Source: Micromonospora zamorensis (GTDB taxonomy: Bacteria; Actinomycetota; Actinomycetes; Mycobacteriales; Micromonosporaceae). Taken from it: a stretch of 64,000 bases of DNA. The stretch spans positions 5,146,001 through 5,210,000 of the forward strand of contig NZ_LT607755.1 in assembly GCF_900090275.1 (NCBI RefSeq), in the 5' to 3' direction. Below, in pieces: positions 44,607 to 51,799 of the stretch (position 1 is the stretch's first letter; every line of letters begins with the position of its first letter). Below the pieces are notes generated by a model. The model did no database searches. It was not told where the DNA came from and saw only the letters and a program-made list of their open reading frames with translations. Both the position numbers and the translations under genes were made by a program.

Positions 44607-45416
44607 TCAGACGGCCTGGCAGGTCCGGCACCAGTACAGGTTGCGGCCGGCCAGCTCGCCGCGGCTGACTTCGGTGCCGCAGACGTGGCAGGGCGCGCCG
44701 GGGCGGCGGTAGACGTACACCTCGCCACCGTGCCGGTCCACCCGCGCCGGCCGGCCCATCGCCTCCGGCAGGTGCGCGTCGCGCACGGTGTCGATGCGGC
44801 CGTGCTCGACCGCGAGTCGCATCAGCCCGACCAGGTCGACCCAGAGCGCGTCCCAGTTGGCCCGCGTGAGCCCTCGGCCGGGCATCGTCGGCGGCAGGCC
44901 GGCCCGGAACAACGCCTCGGTCACGAAGATCAGCCCGGTGCCGGCCACCACCGACTGGTCCAGCAGCAGCGCGGCGAGGGGCGTGGGGCTGCGCGAGATC
45001 CGGGCGTACGCCCGCTCCGGGTCGGCGTCGGTGCGCAGCGGGTCCGGTCCGAGGCGGTCCCGCAGTGCGGCCACCTCGGGTGGGGTGATCAGCTCGCAGG
45101 CCGTGGGTCCGCGCAGGTCGAGCCAGTGCCGATCGCTGGCGAGTCGCAGCCGCACCTGACCGACCGGCTCCGGCGGCTCCCCCGGGCCGTCGGTGAACTT
45201 GCCGTACAGCCCGAGGTGTACGTGCAGGGTCAGCTCACCGGCGTAGTGGTGCAGCAGGTGCTTGCCGTACGCCTCGGTGCTCTCCAGCACCGTCCCGGTG
45301 AGCCGGGCGGCGCCGTCGGCGAAGCGGCCCTGCGGGCTCGCGGCATGCAGCTTGTCCCCGGCGAACAGCTCGGCGTGCCGAGCCGCCAGGCGATGGATCG
45401 TGTGTCCCTCTGGCAC
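44607..45416 (-). CDS. nei: Fpg/Nei-family DNA glycosylase (endonuclease VIII-like)
   Basis: A 269-residue base-excision repair enzyme that removes oxidised pyrimidines and nicks the strand. The start is fixed by chemistry. Fpg/Nei enzymes need proline next to the initiator Met, and the GTG at 45416 gives VPEGHTIHRLA with Pro2 and Glu3. The three extra upstream codons are therefore rejected. The helix-two-turn-helix region contains PTPLAALLLDQSVVAGTGLIF. A C-terminal zinc finger CHVCGTEVSRGELAGR, with a second Cys pair WCRTC, ends the protein. Confidence 0.94.
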   Translation of the reverse strand: MPEGHTIHRLAARHAELFAGDKLHAASPQGRFADGAARLTGTVLESTEAYGKHLLHHYAGELTLHVHLGLYGKFTDGPGEPPEPVGQVRLRLASDRHWLDLRGPTACELITPPEVAALRDRLGPDPLRTDADPERAYARISRSPTPLAALLLDQSVVAGTGLIFVTEALFRAGLPPTMPGRGLTRANWDALWVDLVGLMRLAVEHGRIDTVRDAHLPEAMGRPARVDRHGGEVYVYRRPGAPCHVCGTEVSRGELAGRNLYWCRTCQAV

Positions 45417-45580
45417 GGGTGCCAAGGATAGCCAGCCGCCGTGCCCAGTCGATCAAGGCCGAGCGTCGAGCCCGTACCCAGGATTGGTGTCAGGAAACGC
45501 CCAGGTGGGTATTCGAGGGTCGACACCGCGTGGGTGCCACCCGTTTCGTCGGCCACCACGCATTCATCAGGAGGTGTGTA

Positions 45581-46465
45581 GTGGTCAGGATTCCTTCGCT
45601 GTCCCGCCGGTCCGAGCCGGCACCGACGCGGGACGAGAACCTCGACGGTCGCATCGACGACCGCGACACCCCGGTCGACAGCGGCCGGGACAGCGCAACC
45701 CAGACCGACGTGGACCAGCCCGGGGACGGCGAGCGCAGTCGCCCCGTGGTCACCGATCGGGACGCAGACCAGACGACGTACCGCAGCGCCGCCGCAACCG
45801 ACGACCAGCCCGGCGATCAGGCCGGCAACCAGCCCGGCGAGGCCGAGCGGCGGGCCGCCGAGCGGGCCGCGGTAGCCCGCGCCGCCACCGCCCGACCCGC
45901 GGAGAGCACAACTGCCACCGCCCGTCCGGTGGAGACGGAGCCGCGCAGCGGCGCCGCCAGCCCGGTCGTGACCGAGCCCCGGCCCGGCACCGACCCGACC
46001 ACGGGGCGCACGGCCGACCGGGACGCCGACCTCGACGGCACGCCCCGGCGACCCGACACGACGGACCGGGTCACCACCGACCGCCCGGTCGACCCGACCC
46101 CGGACACGACCGCGCCCGAGCCGCCGGTGACGCGGGGCCCGAAGCCGCGGGCCAGCCTGCTCGCCACCCTCGGCCTGATCGTCGCCGTGGCCGGTGCGAT
46201 GTTCGTGCTGACCGGCACCCTGGCCGGGTACGGCATCGGGCTCGGCGCGTTCGGCGCGGTGCTCTCGGTGCTCGGCCTGATGGCCACCCGCCGCCGGCAC
46301 GTCGCCGGCAAGACCGACGCGCTCTTCGGCGTGCTGATCGGGCTGGCCGCCGTGGTGATCGGGGTGCTGGCGATGACCGGCCAGTTCGACTGGCCGACCA
46401 CCGACGGCGACTGGGTGCAGCGCTTCCGTGAGTGGCTTGACTCACAGTTTGTCGATCGTTTCTAG
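45581..46465 (+). CDS. Membrane protein with long disordered Asp/Arg/Thr-rich N-terminus
   Basis: A 294-residue protein. Residues 1 to about 185 are low-complexity and charged, rich in D, R, T, P and A (for example DRDADLDGTPRRPDTTDR), and probably disordered. Three hydrophobic segments follow at about 188-212, 214-232 and 242-262, in the style of DUF4190-like small membrane domains, then a short amphipathic tail. The GTG at 45581 has an ideal AGGAGGTG site. The function is unknown. Four consecutive hairpins follow the stop codon. Confidence 0.78.
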   Translation: MVRIPSLSRRSEPAPTRDENLDGRIDDRDTPVDSGRDSATQTDVDQPGDGERSRPVVTDRDADQTTYRSAAATDDQPGDQAGNQPGEAERRAAERAAVARAATARPAESTTATARPVETEPRSGAASPVVTEPRPGTDPTTGRTADRDADLDGTPRRPDTTDRVTTDRPVDPTPDTTAPEPPVTRGPKPRASLLATLGLIVAVAGAMFVLTGTLAGYGIGLGAFGAVLSVLGLMATRRRHVAGKTDALFGVLIGLAAVVIGVLAMTGQFDWPTTDGDWVQRFREWLDSQFVDRF

Positions 46466-46481
46466 CGGGCACTGTTCCGCT

Positions 46482-46591
46482 CGCCGGTGATGCACCGGCG
46501 AAAAGCCGGCGGTTCGCCGGCAGCCCGAACACTCCGGTGGTTCACCGGCCGGGCGACACCCTTTCAGGGGCGGCGGTTCGCCGCCCCTGAA
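46482..46591. terminator. Array of four triloop hairpins downstream of the membrane-protein gene
   Basis: Four perfect stem-loops with 3-nt loops follow one another. They lie at 46482-46500 (8-bp stem, ATG loop), 46505-46521 (7 bp, GTT), 46534-46548 (6 bp, GTT) and 46563-46591 (13 bp, GTT). The last can act as a terminator. The rest of the 311-bp gap to 46777 shows no gene and should hold the promoter of the DDAH-rocD operon. Confidence 0.8.
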
Positions 46592-46776
46592 GTGTTTCCG
46601 GGGTCAGGCACGCCTGACACAACGAATCGCTCCCGGCAGTCGCTCAGACGCAACGAATGTTCGGTCCGCGCAACTCTCAGTGGTGGATCCTGCCGCTGAC
46701 GCCGCATACCGTTGAGCAACGGCGCCAGCCCGTGGGCCACGGTGGCCGGGCGCGCCCGACCCCTGGGAGCAGGACA

Positions 46777-47598
46777 ATGACGATGGACGCCACCAGCCAG
46801 CGCCTGTTGATGTGCCGGCCGACGTACTTCGCCGTCGATTACGCGATCAACCCCTGGATGGACCCGACCGCGCCGGTCGACGCCGCGCTGGCCGTCCGGC
46901 AGTGGGAGCAGCTGCGCCAGACGTACCGCGACCTGGGCCACACCGTCGAGGAGATCACTCCGGTGCCTGGCCTGCCCGACATGGTCTTCGCCGCCAACGG
47001 TGGCACCGTGATCGACGGCAAGGCGATGGCCGTGCAGTTCCGCGACCCGCAGCGGGCCGACGAGGCACCGGCGTACCGCGCCTGGTTCGAGGACGCTGGC
47101 TTCGAGATGTACGACCCGAAGCACGTCAACGAGGGCGAGGGCGACGTCCTGCTGGCCGGTGACCACCTGCTGGCCGGCACCGGCTTCCGCACGGCGCACG
47201 CCTCGCACGCCCAGTTGCAGGAGGTCTTCGGCTACCCGGTGATCACCATGCAGCTGGTCGACCCGCGCTTCTACCACCTGGACACCGCGCTGACCGTGCT
47301 CGACGAGCGGACCGTGGCGTACCTGCCCGAGGCGTTCTCCCCCGGCAGCCAGGCCGTGCTGCGCCGGCTCTTCCCCGACGCGGTGCACGCCACCATGGCC
47401 GACGCCGAGGTGCTGGGCCTGAACGCGGTGAGCGACGGCCGGCACGTGGTGCTGCCCGCGCAGGCCACCGACCTGGCCGCCAAGCTGCGCGACCGGGGCT
47501 ACGAAACCATCGGGGTCGACCTGTCCGAGCTACGTAAGGCCGGCGGCGGACCGAAGTGCTGCACGCTGCGACTCCGTCAGGGAAAGGCAAGCAAGTGA
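46777..47598 (+). CDS. Dimethylargininase / arginine-deiminase-fold hydrolase
   Basis: A 273-residue guanidine-modifying enzyme of the DDAH type. MCRPTYFAVDYAINPWMDP and DMVFAANGGTVI form the substrate-binding region. The catalytic His is in RFYHLDTAL and the nucleophilic cysteine is Cys261 or Cys262 in GPKCCTLRL. It would release citrulline from (methyl)arginine, or act as a related amidinohydrolase. The ATG at 46777 follows GGGAGCAGGAC. The stop overlaps the rocD GTG start, linking it to ornithine metabolism. Confidence 0.9.
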   Translation: MTMDATSQRLLMCRPTYFAVDYAINPWMDPTAPVDAALAVRQWEQLRQTYRDLGHTVEEITPVPGLPDMVFAANGGTVIDGKAMAVQFRDPQRADEAPAYRAWFEDAGFEMYDPKHVNEGEGDVLLAGDHLLAGTGFRTAHASHAQLQEVFGYPVITMQLVDPRFYHLDTALTVLDERTVAYLPEAFSPGSQAVLRRLFPDAVHATMADAEVLGLNAVSDGRHVVLPAQATDLAAKLRDRGYETIGVDLSELRKAGGGPKCCTLRLRQGKASK

Positions 47599-48812
47599 TC
47601 GTGGATGACAAGCTGCGTACGCCGGGCGCGGTCCGGGACGCCGAGCGCTGGACGGCGCACAACTACCACCCGCTGCCGGTGGTGATCTCGTCCGCGGAGG
47701 GTGCCTGGCTCACCGACGTGGACGGCCGGCGTTACCTGGACTGCCTGGCCGGCTACTCGGCGCTGAACTTCGGCCACCGGCACCCACAGCTGATCGCCGC
47801 CGCGCACGCACAACTGGACCGGCTCACGCTGACCAGCCGTGCGTTCATCCACGACCAGTTCGCCGACTTCTGCCGGGAGCTGGCCGAGCTGTGCGGCAAG
47901 GACCTGGTGCTGCCGATGAACACCGGCGCCGAGGCGGTCGAGACCGGGATCAAGGTGGCCCGCAAGTGGGGCTACCAGGTCAAGGGCGTGCCCGCCGGGC
48001 AGGCCAACATCGTGGTCGCCGAGGGCAACTTCCACGGCCGGACCACCACCATCGTGAGCTTCTCCACCGACGAGGACGCCCGCGCCGACTTCGGGCCGTA
48101 CACCCCGGGGTTCACTGTCGTGCCCTACGGCGACCTGGACGCGCTGACCGCCGCGATCGACGAGAACACCGTTGCCGTGCTGCTGGAGCCGATCCAGGGC
48201 GAGCAGGGCGTGGTGGTGCCGCCCGAGGGCTACCTGCCGGGCGTACGCCAGGTCTGCACCGAGCGCAACGTGCTCTTCATCGCGGACGAGATCCAGTCGG
48301 GTCTGGGGCGTACCGGCAAGACCTTCGCCTGTGACCACGAGGGCGTCGTGCCGGACATGTATCTGCTCGGCAAGGCGCTCGGCGGCGGCATCGTGCCGGT
48401 CTCCGCGGTGGCCGCGAACGCCGACGTGCTGGGCGTGCTCAAGCCCGGCCAGCACGGCTCCACCTTCGGCGGCAACCCGCTCGCCTGCGCGGTCGCCATC
48501 GAGGTGGTGCGGCTGCTCGCCACCGGCGAGTTCCAGCGCCGCTCCGCGGAGCTGGGTGAACGGCTGCGGGTCGGCCTGGAGGGTCTGGTCGGCAAGGGTC
48601 TGGTCGGGGTACGCGTCCGCGGTCTGTGGGCCGGTCTGGACATCGACCCGGCGCTGATGACCGGCCGGGAGGCCTGTGAGCGGCTCGCCGCGCGCGGTGT
48701 GCTCGCCAAGGACACCCACGGCTCCACCATCCGGCTCGCCCCGCCACTGGTGATCACCGAGGACGAGATCGACCTGGCGGTGGCCCAGCTGGCCGAGGTG
48801 CTGGCCAGCTGA
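47595..48812 (+). CDS. rocD: Ornithine aminotransferase
   Basis: A 405-residue class III PLP aminotransferase that converts ornithine and 2-oxoglutarate to glutamate semialdehyde and glutamate. YLLGKALGGGIVPVSAV holds the PLP lysine, LFIADEIQSGLGRTGK the PLP-ring Asp, and NTGAEAVETGIKVARKWGY the family-specific loop. The GTG at 47595 overlaps the DDAH stop as GTGA, so translation is coupled. Length and motifs match RocD rather than acetylornithine transaminase. A strong foldback element follows. Confidence 0.93.
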   Translation: MIVDDKLRTPGAVRDAERWTAHNYHPLPVVISSAEGAWLTDVDGRRYLDCLAGYSALNFGHRHPQLIAAAHAQLDRLTLTSRAFIHDQFADFCRELAELCGKDLVLPMNTGAEAVETGIKVARKWGYQVKGVPAGQANIVVAEGNFHGRTTTIVSFSTDEDARADFGPYTPGFTVVPYGDLDALTAAIDENTVAVLLEPIQGEQGVVVPPEGYLPGVRQVCTERNVLFIADEIQSGLGRTGKTFACDHEGVVPDMYLLGKALGGGIVPVSAVAANADVLGVLKPGQHGSTFGGNPLACAVAIEVVRLLATGEFQRRSAELGERLRVGLEGLVGKGLVGVRVRGLWAGLDIDPALMTGREACERLAARGVLAKDTHGSTIRLAPPLVITEDEIDLAVAQLAEVLAS

Positions 48813-48824
48813 CCGACCCCCGCT

Positions 48825-48910
48825 GGTCAAGATCTGCGCAACTACAGGGAAAGTGCTGCCTCGACACCGTCCGAGGCAGCACTTTCCCTGTTCTTGTGCG
48901 GATCTTGGCC
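48825..48910. repeat. Foldback element, family C (86 nt)
   Basis: The perfect 19-bp inner stem CAGGGAAAGTGCTGCCTCG (48845-48863) pairs with 48872-48890 around an 8-nt loop. Outer arms GGTCAAGATC and GATCTTGGCC extend the pairing with small bulges. It sits 12 bp after the rocD stop, between convergent genes, and may terminate transcription from both. Confidence 0.88.
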
Positions 48911-48973
48911 CGCCGCCGGGCCCCGCCGCCGCCCCCGGCGGCCGGGGGCGGCGCGGGCGCGGCGCGGCGCGTG

Positions 48974-50128
48974 TCAGGGACGGGGTAGGCGCATGGCCAT
49001 CGTCGGAGCCTCGGCCATCACCGACGTGGGGGTGAACGGGGCACCGGTGGGCAGTTCCTCGGCCCGACCGATCTGCACCCCGGGGTACAACTCCACCATG
49101 TCGTTCTCGCCCAACACCCGGGACTGCTGAGGTGCCAGGGGGATCCGGTCCGACTCGGCCATCGAACCGGCCGGCCGGATGCCCGAGCCGTTGGTGCTGA
49201 CGTCGGTCACGATGACCTCACCGACCCGCAGCTCGAAATGGACGTGACCACGGCTGATCCATCGCCGTGCCTCGTCGTTGAGCCACTGCCCGAGCATGAT
49301 CCCGCCTTCCTGCTCGGGTGCCCGGCCGGCCACCACCGGCTGGTCCTCGCTGAGCACGAACCGCCGCCGGACCAGGCCGCCGACCCGCACCGCGAGCACC
49401 TCCGAACGTGGGCGAGGCCCGCCGTCACCGAGCCGTACGCCGTGTCGGGGGCAGGTTGGTACGCCGTTGCGCAGCGCGGGCGGCGGCTGCGCCGCGGGGC
49501 TGCGGTCGGCACCCCCGGCCAGGTCGGCGAACGCGCCACCCCCACCACCGCCACCGAACAGCGCGCAGCCCGACTCCGGGCAACGCCACTGGCGGGCCAG
49601 CAGCTTCACCCCGGTCGGCGAACGCTTGCCGGCAACCGGCGAGTGCCCACCACCGACGTGCGCGATGAACACCGGCCCGCCGGCGCCCGGCACCGGCGCG
49701 ACCACCCGACCGGGTTGCTCGACCAGCCACGGGAACCGACCGCGCAGCCCGTCGAAGCGCACCCGGCTGAGCACCGGCAACCCGAGCAGGTCGGCGACCT
49801 CCAACATCCGGTCACCCGGGTTGTCGAGCACCTCGACGAGCCCGTCGTCGGCCCAGCGGCGGACGACCATCCGCTCGTTGGAGGTGAGGTCGGCGTCGGA
49901 GAGCAACGCCCGGTGCACCACCGCGTAGACCTGGACGCTGTCCTCCTCCAACTCGCGGGAGAGCGCGTCGATGACCATGCCGAGGCGCAGCAGGCTGGCC
50001 GGCCGTCCGCCGTCGATGTCCTGATAGCGGATCACCTCTGCCAGGTCGATGACCGCCCGGGCCAGCGACGGGTCGGTGCAGACCCGCCCCTCGATGGCGT
50101 CCAGAACCTTGCTGATCTCGAATCTCAT
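48974..50128 (-). CDS. FHA-domain protein
   Basis: A 384-residue protein. A C-terminal FHA domain (about residues 285-365) shows VVAGRAPEQ, ISRGHVHFEL and DVSTNGSGIRP, so the phosphothreonine-binding Arg, Ser-Arg-His and Asn-Gly residues are present. The middle has a Cys/His cluster (WRCPESGCALF, then TCPRHGVRLGD) that may bind zinc, separated by a polyglycine run. The N-terminal 150 residues are helical and unfamiliar. It would read phosphorylation by a Ser/Thr kinase. The ATG overlaps the stop of the PCD gene by four bases. Confidence 0.85.
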   Translation of the reverse strand: MRFEISKVLDAIEGRVCTDPSLARAVIDLAEVIRYQDIDGGRPASLLRLGMVIDALSRELEEDSVQVYAVVHRALLSDADLTSNERMVVRRWADDGLVEVLDNPGDRMLEVADLLGLPVLSRVRFDGLRGRFPWLVEQPGRVVAPVPGAGGPVFIAHVGGGHSPVAGKRSPTGVKLLARQWRCPESGCALFGGGGGGGAFADLAGGADRSPAAQPPPALRNGVPTCPRHGVRLGDGGPRPRSEVLAVRVGGLVRRRFVLSEDQPVVAGRAPEQEGGIMLGQWLNDEARRWISRGHVHFELRVGEVIVTDVSTNGSGIRPAGSMAESDRIPLAPQQSRVLGENDMVELYPGVQIGRAEELPTGAPFTPTSVMAEAPTMAMRLPRP

Positions 50129-50418
50129 GCCGCGCTCCGGACGATGTCGTCGATCCGCCGGGCCAGCTCGATGTCGCGGTGGGTGACCCCACCGGCCGAG
50201 TGCGTGACACAGCGGAAGGTCAGGGTCCGCCATCGGATGTCGATGTCGGGATGGTGGTCGAGCTCCTCGGCCACCGTCGCCACCCGGTCCACCACCGCGA
50301 TGGCCGCCGGGAAACTGCCGAGCTGGGCGGTACGACCGATGCCGGTCGGGTCACCCGACCAGTCGGTCAGCCCGCCCAGCTCTTCTCGCACCGCGTCCGC
50401 GGTGAGCAGGTCTGCCAT
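50125..50418 (-). CDS. Pterin-4a-carbinolamine dehydratase family protein
   Basis: A 97-residue protein with the PCD/DCoH signature VAEELDHHPDIDIRWRTLTF, including the catalytic His-His-Pro, and the conserved VTHRDIELARRIDDI helix. It dehydrates 4a-hydroxytetrahydropterin in pterin recycling. In bacteria lacking aromatic hydroxylases it may serve molybdopterin or other functions. It is the first gene of a two-gene leftward unit with the FHA protein, an unexpected pairing. A 17-bp hairpin lies just upstream of the start. Confidence 0.92.
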   Translation of the reverse strand: MADLLTADAVREELGGLTDWSGDPTGIGRTAQLGSFPAAIAVVDRVATVAEELDHHPDIDIRWRTLTFRCVTHSAGGVTHRDIELARRIDDIVRSAA

Positions 50419-50429
50419 GACCAGACCCT

Positions 50430-50467
50430 ACCGGTGGCGCGTACGGCGGGCCGTACGCGCCACCGGT
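50430..50467. repeat. Perfect 17-bp stem hairpin upstream of the PCD gene
   Basis: ACCGGTGGCGCGTACGG pairs perfectly with its complement around a 4-nt loop CGGG. It begins 12 bp from the PCD start, in its presumed leader or promoter, and downstream of the desaturase terminator. It may end read-through from the desaturase gene or act as a leader structure. Confidence 0.75.
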
Positions 50468-50540
50468 GGCCAGCTCAGCTGGCGATCAATCTCTTACAGC
50501 CGCAGACGCTCTGCCAGAGCCCCGACATTGGGTGCCACGA

Positions 50541-50570
50541 TGGGGCGGGCATCATCAGATGCCCGCCCCA
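50541..50570 (-). terminator. Terminator of the desaturase gene
   Basis: A perfect 13-bp stem (TGGGGCGGGCATC and its complement) with a 4-nt loop ATCA lies 40 bp beyond the desaturase stop. Confidence 0.8.
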
Positions 50571-50609
50571 CCGCTCAGTCCTCGCAGCCGCGCAGCGGCC
50601 GTTTCCTTC

Positions 50610-51662
50610 TCAGCCGCGCAGCGGCTGTCCCACCTCATGCAGGTGACCGAGCGCCTGCCGGTACGACTCGACCAGCCCGGTCTCCGCGTACGGGATGCCC
50701 TGCTCCGCGCAGTAGGCGCGGACGATCGGTTGCGCCCGCCGCAGGTTGGCGCGGGGCATGTTCGGGAACAGGTGGTGCTCGATCTGGTAGTTGAGCCCGC
50801 CCAACGTGGCGTCCACCAGCCAGCTACCCCGCACGTTGCGGGAGGTCAGCACCTGCTTACGCAGGAAGTCCAGCTCGTCCTCGGCGGTCGGCATCGGCAT
50901 GCCCTTGTGGTTGGGCGCGAACGAGCAACCCATGTAGAAACCCCACAGCGCCTGGTGCACGACGGCGAAGAGCAGCGCCTTGATCGGCGACATGACCGCC
51001 AACAGCAGTGCCACGTAGGCGGCGGTGTGTGCGACGAGCAGCACGGCCTCGACCGCCCGGCGCCGCATCGGGGTGGTGTATCGGCCGTCCGAGTCACGCC
51101 CGACGATCGCCCGGATGCTCGCCACGTGCAGGCTCAGACCCTCGAGAAGGAGCATCGGGAAGAAGAGGTACGCCTGCCGCTTGGCCATCCAGCGGTTGAT
51201 CCCACGGGTCTCCAGGGCCTGCTCGGGCGTCCACACCAGCGCGCCCGCGCCCACGTCCGGGTCCTCGTCCTCGTGGTTCGGGTTGGCGTGGTGCCGGTTG
51301 TGCTTGTCGACCCACCAGCCGAAGCTGATTCCCACCGCCGCGTTGCCGGCGAACAACCCCACCAGCTCGCTGGGACCGCGCCGACGGAACATCTGACGGT
51401 GCCCGGCGTCGTGACCGAGGAACGCGACCTGGGTGGTGGCCACCGCCATCAGGGCCGCGAGGGGCAGCTGCCACCAGGAGTCGCCGAGCAGGAACACGGC
51501 CACCCAGCCGGCCACGAAGGCTCCGAGGGTGAGCACGATGCGGGCGACGTACCAGCCGGGGCGCCGCTCCAGCAGGCCCGCCTGGCTGATCCGACGGGAC
51601 AACTGTGCGTAGTCACTGCCTCGCCGTTGTACCGGCGGTTCCGCCACCGCTCCGAGCGCCAT
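50610..51662 (-). CDS. Membrane fatty-acid desaturase
   Basis: A 350-residue integral-membrane desaturase. The three histidine boxes of the di-iron site are GHDAGHRQ, HNRHHANP and QIEHHLFP. Hydrophobic pairs flank them (IVLTLGAFVAGWVAVFLLGD and AVEAVLLVAHTAAYVALLLAV region). The QxxHH form of the third box resembles front-end/acyl-lipid or mycobacterial linoleoyl-CoA-type desaturases. It introduces double bases-on-chain unsaturation in membrane lipids. The ATG at 51662 with GGGAGCAGCG upstream is preferred to a TTG further out. Monocistronic. Confidence 0.93.
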   Translation of the reverse strand: MALGAVAEPPVQRRGSDYAQLSRRISQAGLLERRPGWYVARIVLTLGAFVAGWVAVFLLGDSWWQLPLAALMAVATTQVAFLGHDAGHRQMFRRRGPSELVGLFAGNAAVGISFGWWVDKHNRHHANPNHEDEDPDVGAGALVWTPEQALETRGINRWMAKRQAYLFFPMLLLEGLSLHVASIRAIVGRDSDGRYTTPMRRRAVEAVLLVAHTAAYVALLLAVMSPIKALLFAVVHQALWGFYMGCSFAPNHKGMPMPTAEDELDFLRKQVLTSRNVRGSWLVDATLGGLNYQIEHHLFPNMPRANLRRAQPIVRAYCAEQGIPYAETGLVESYRQALGHLHEVGQPLRG

Positions 51663-51799
51663 CGCTGCTCCCGTTCCGCTTGCGCCCGTACCGGGGTGGT
51701 TCGGGCTTAATGTCAAGTCTCCCGATCGCGGTAGCGGTGAGTAACCCCGACAACCCCCGAATGGGGGGTAGGGCAGGCCCTACCCCCCATTGGTTCGAC

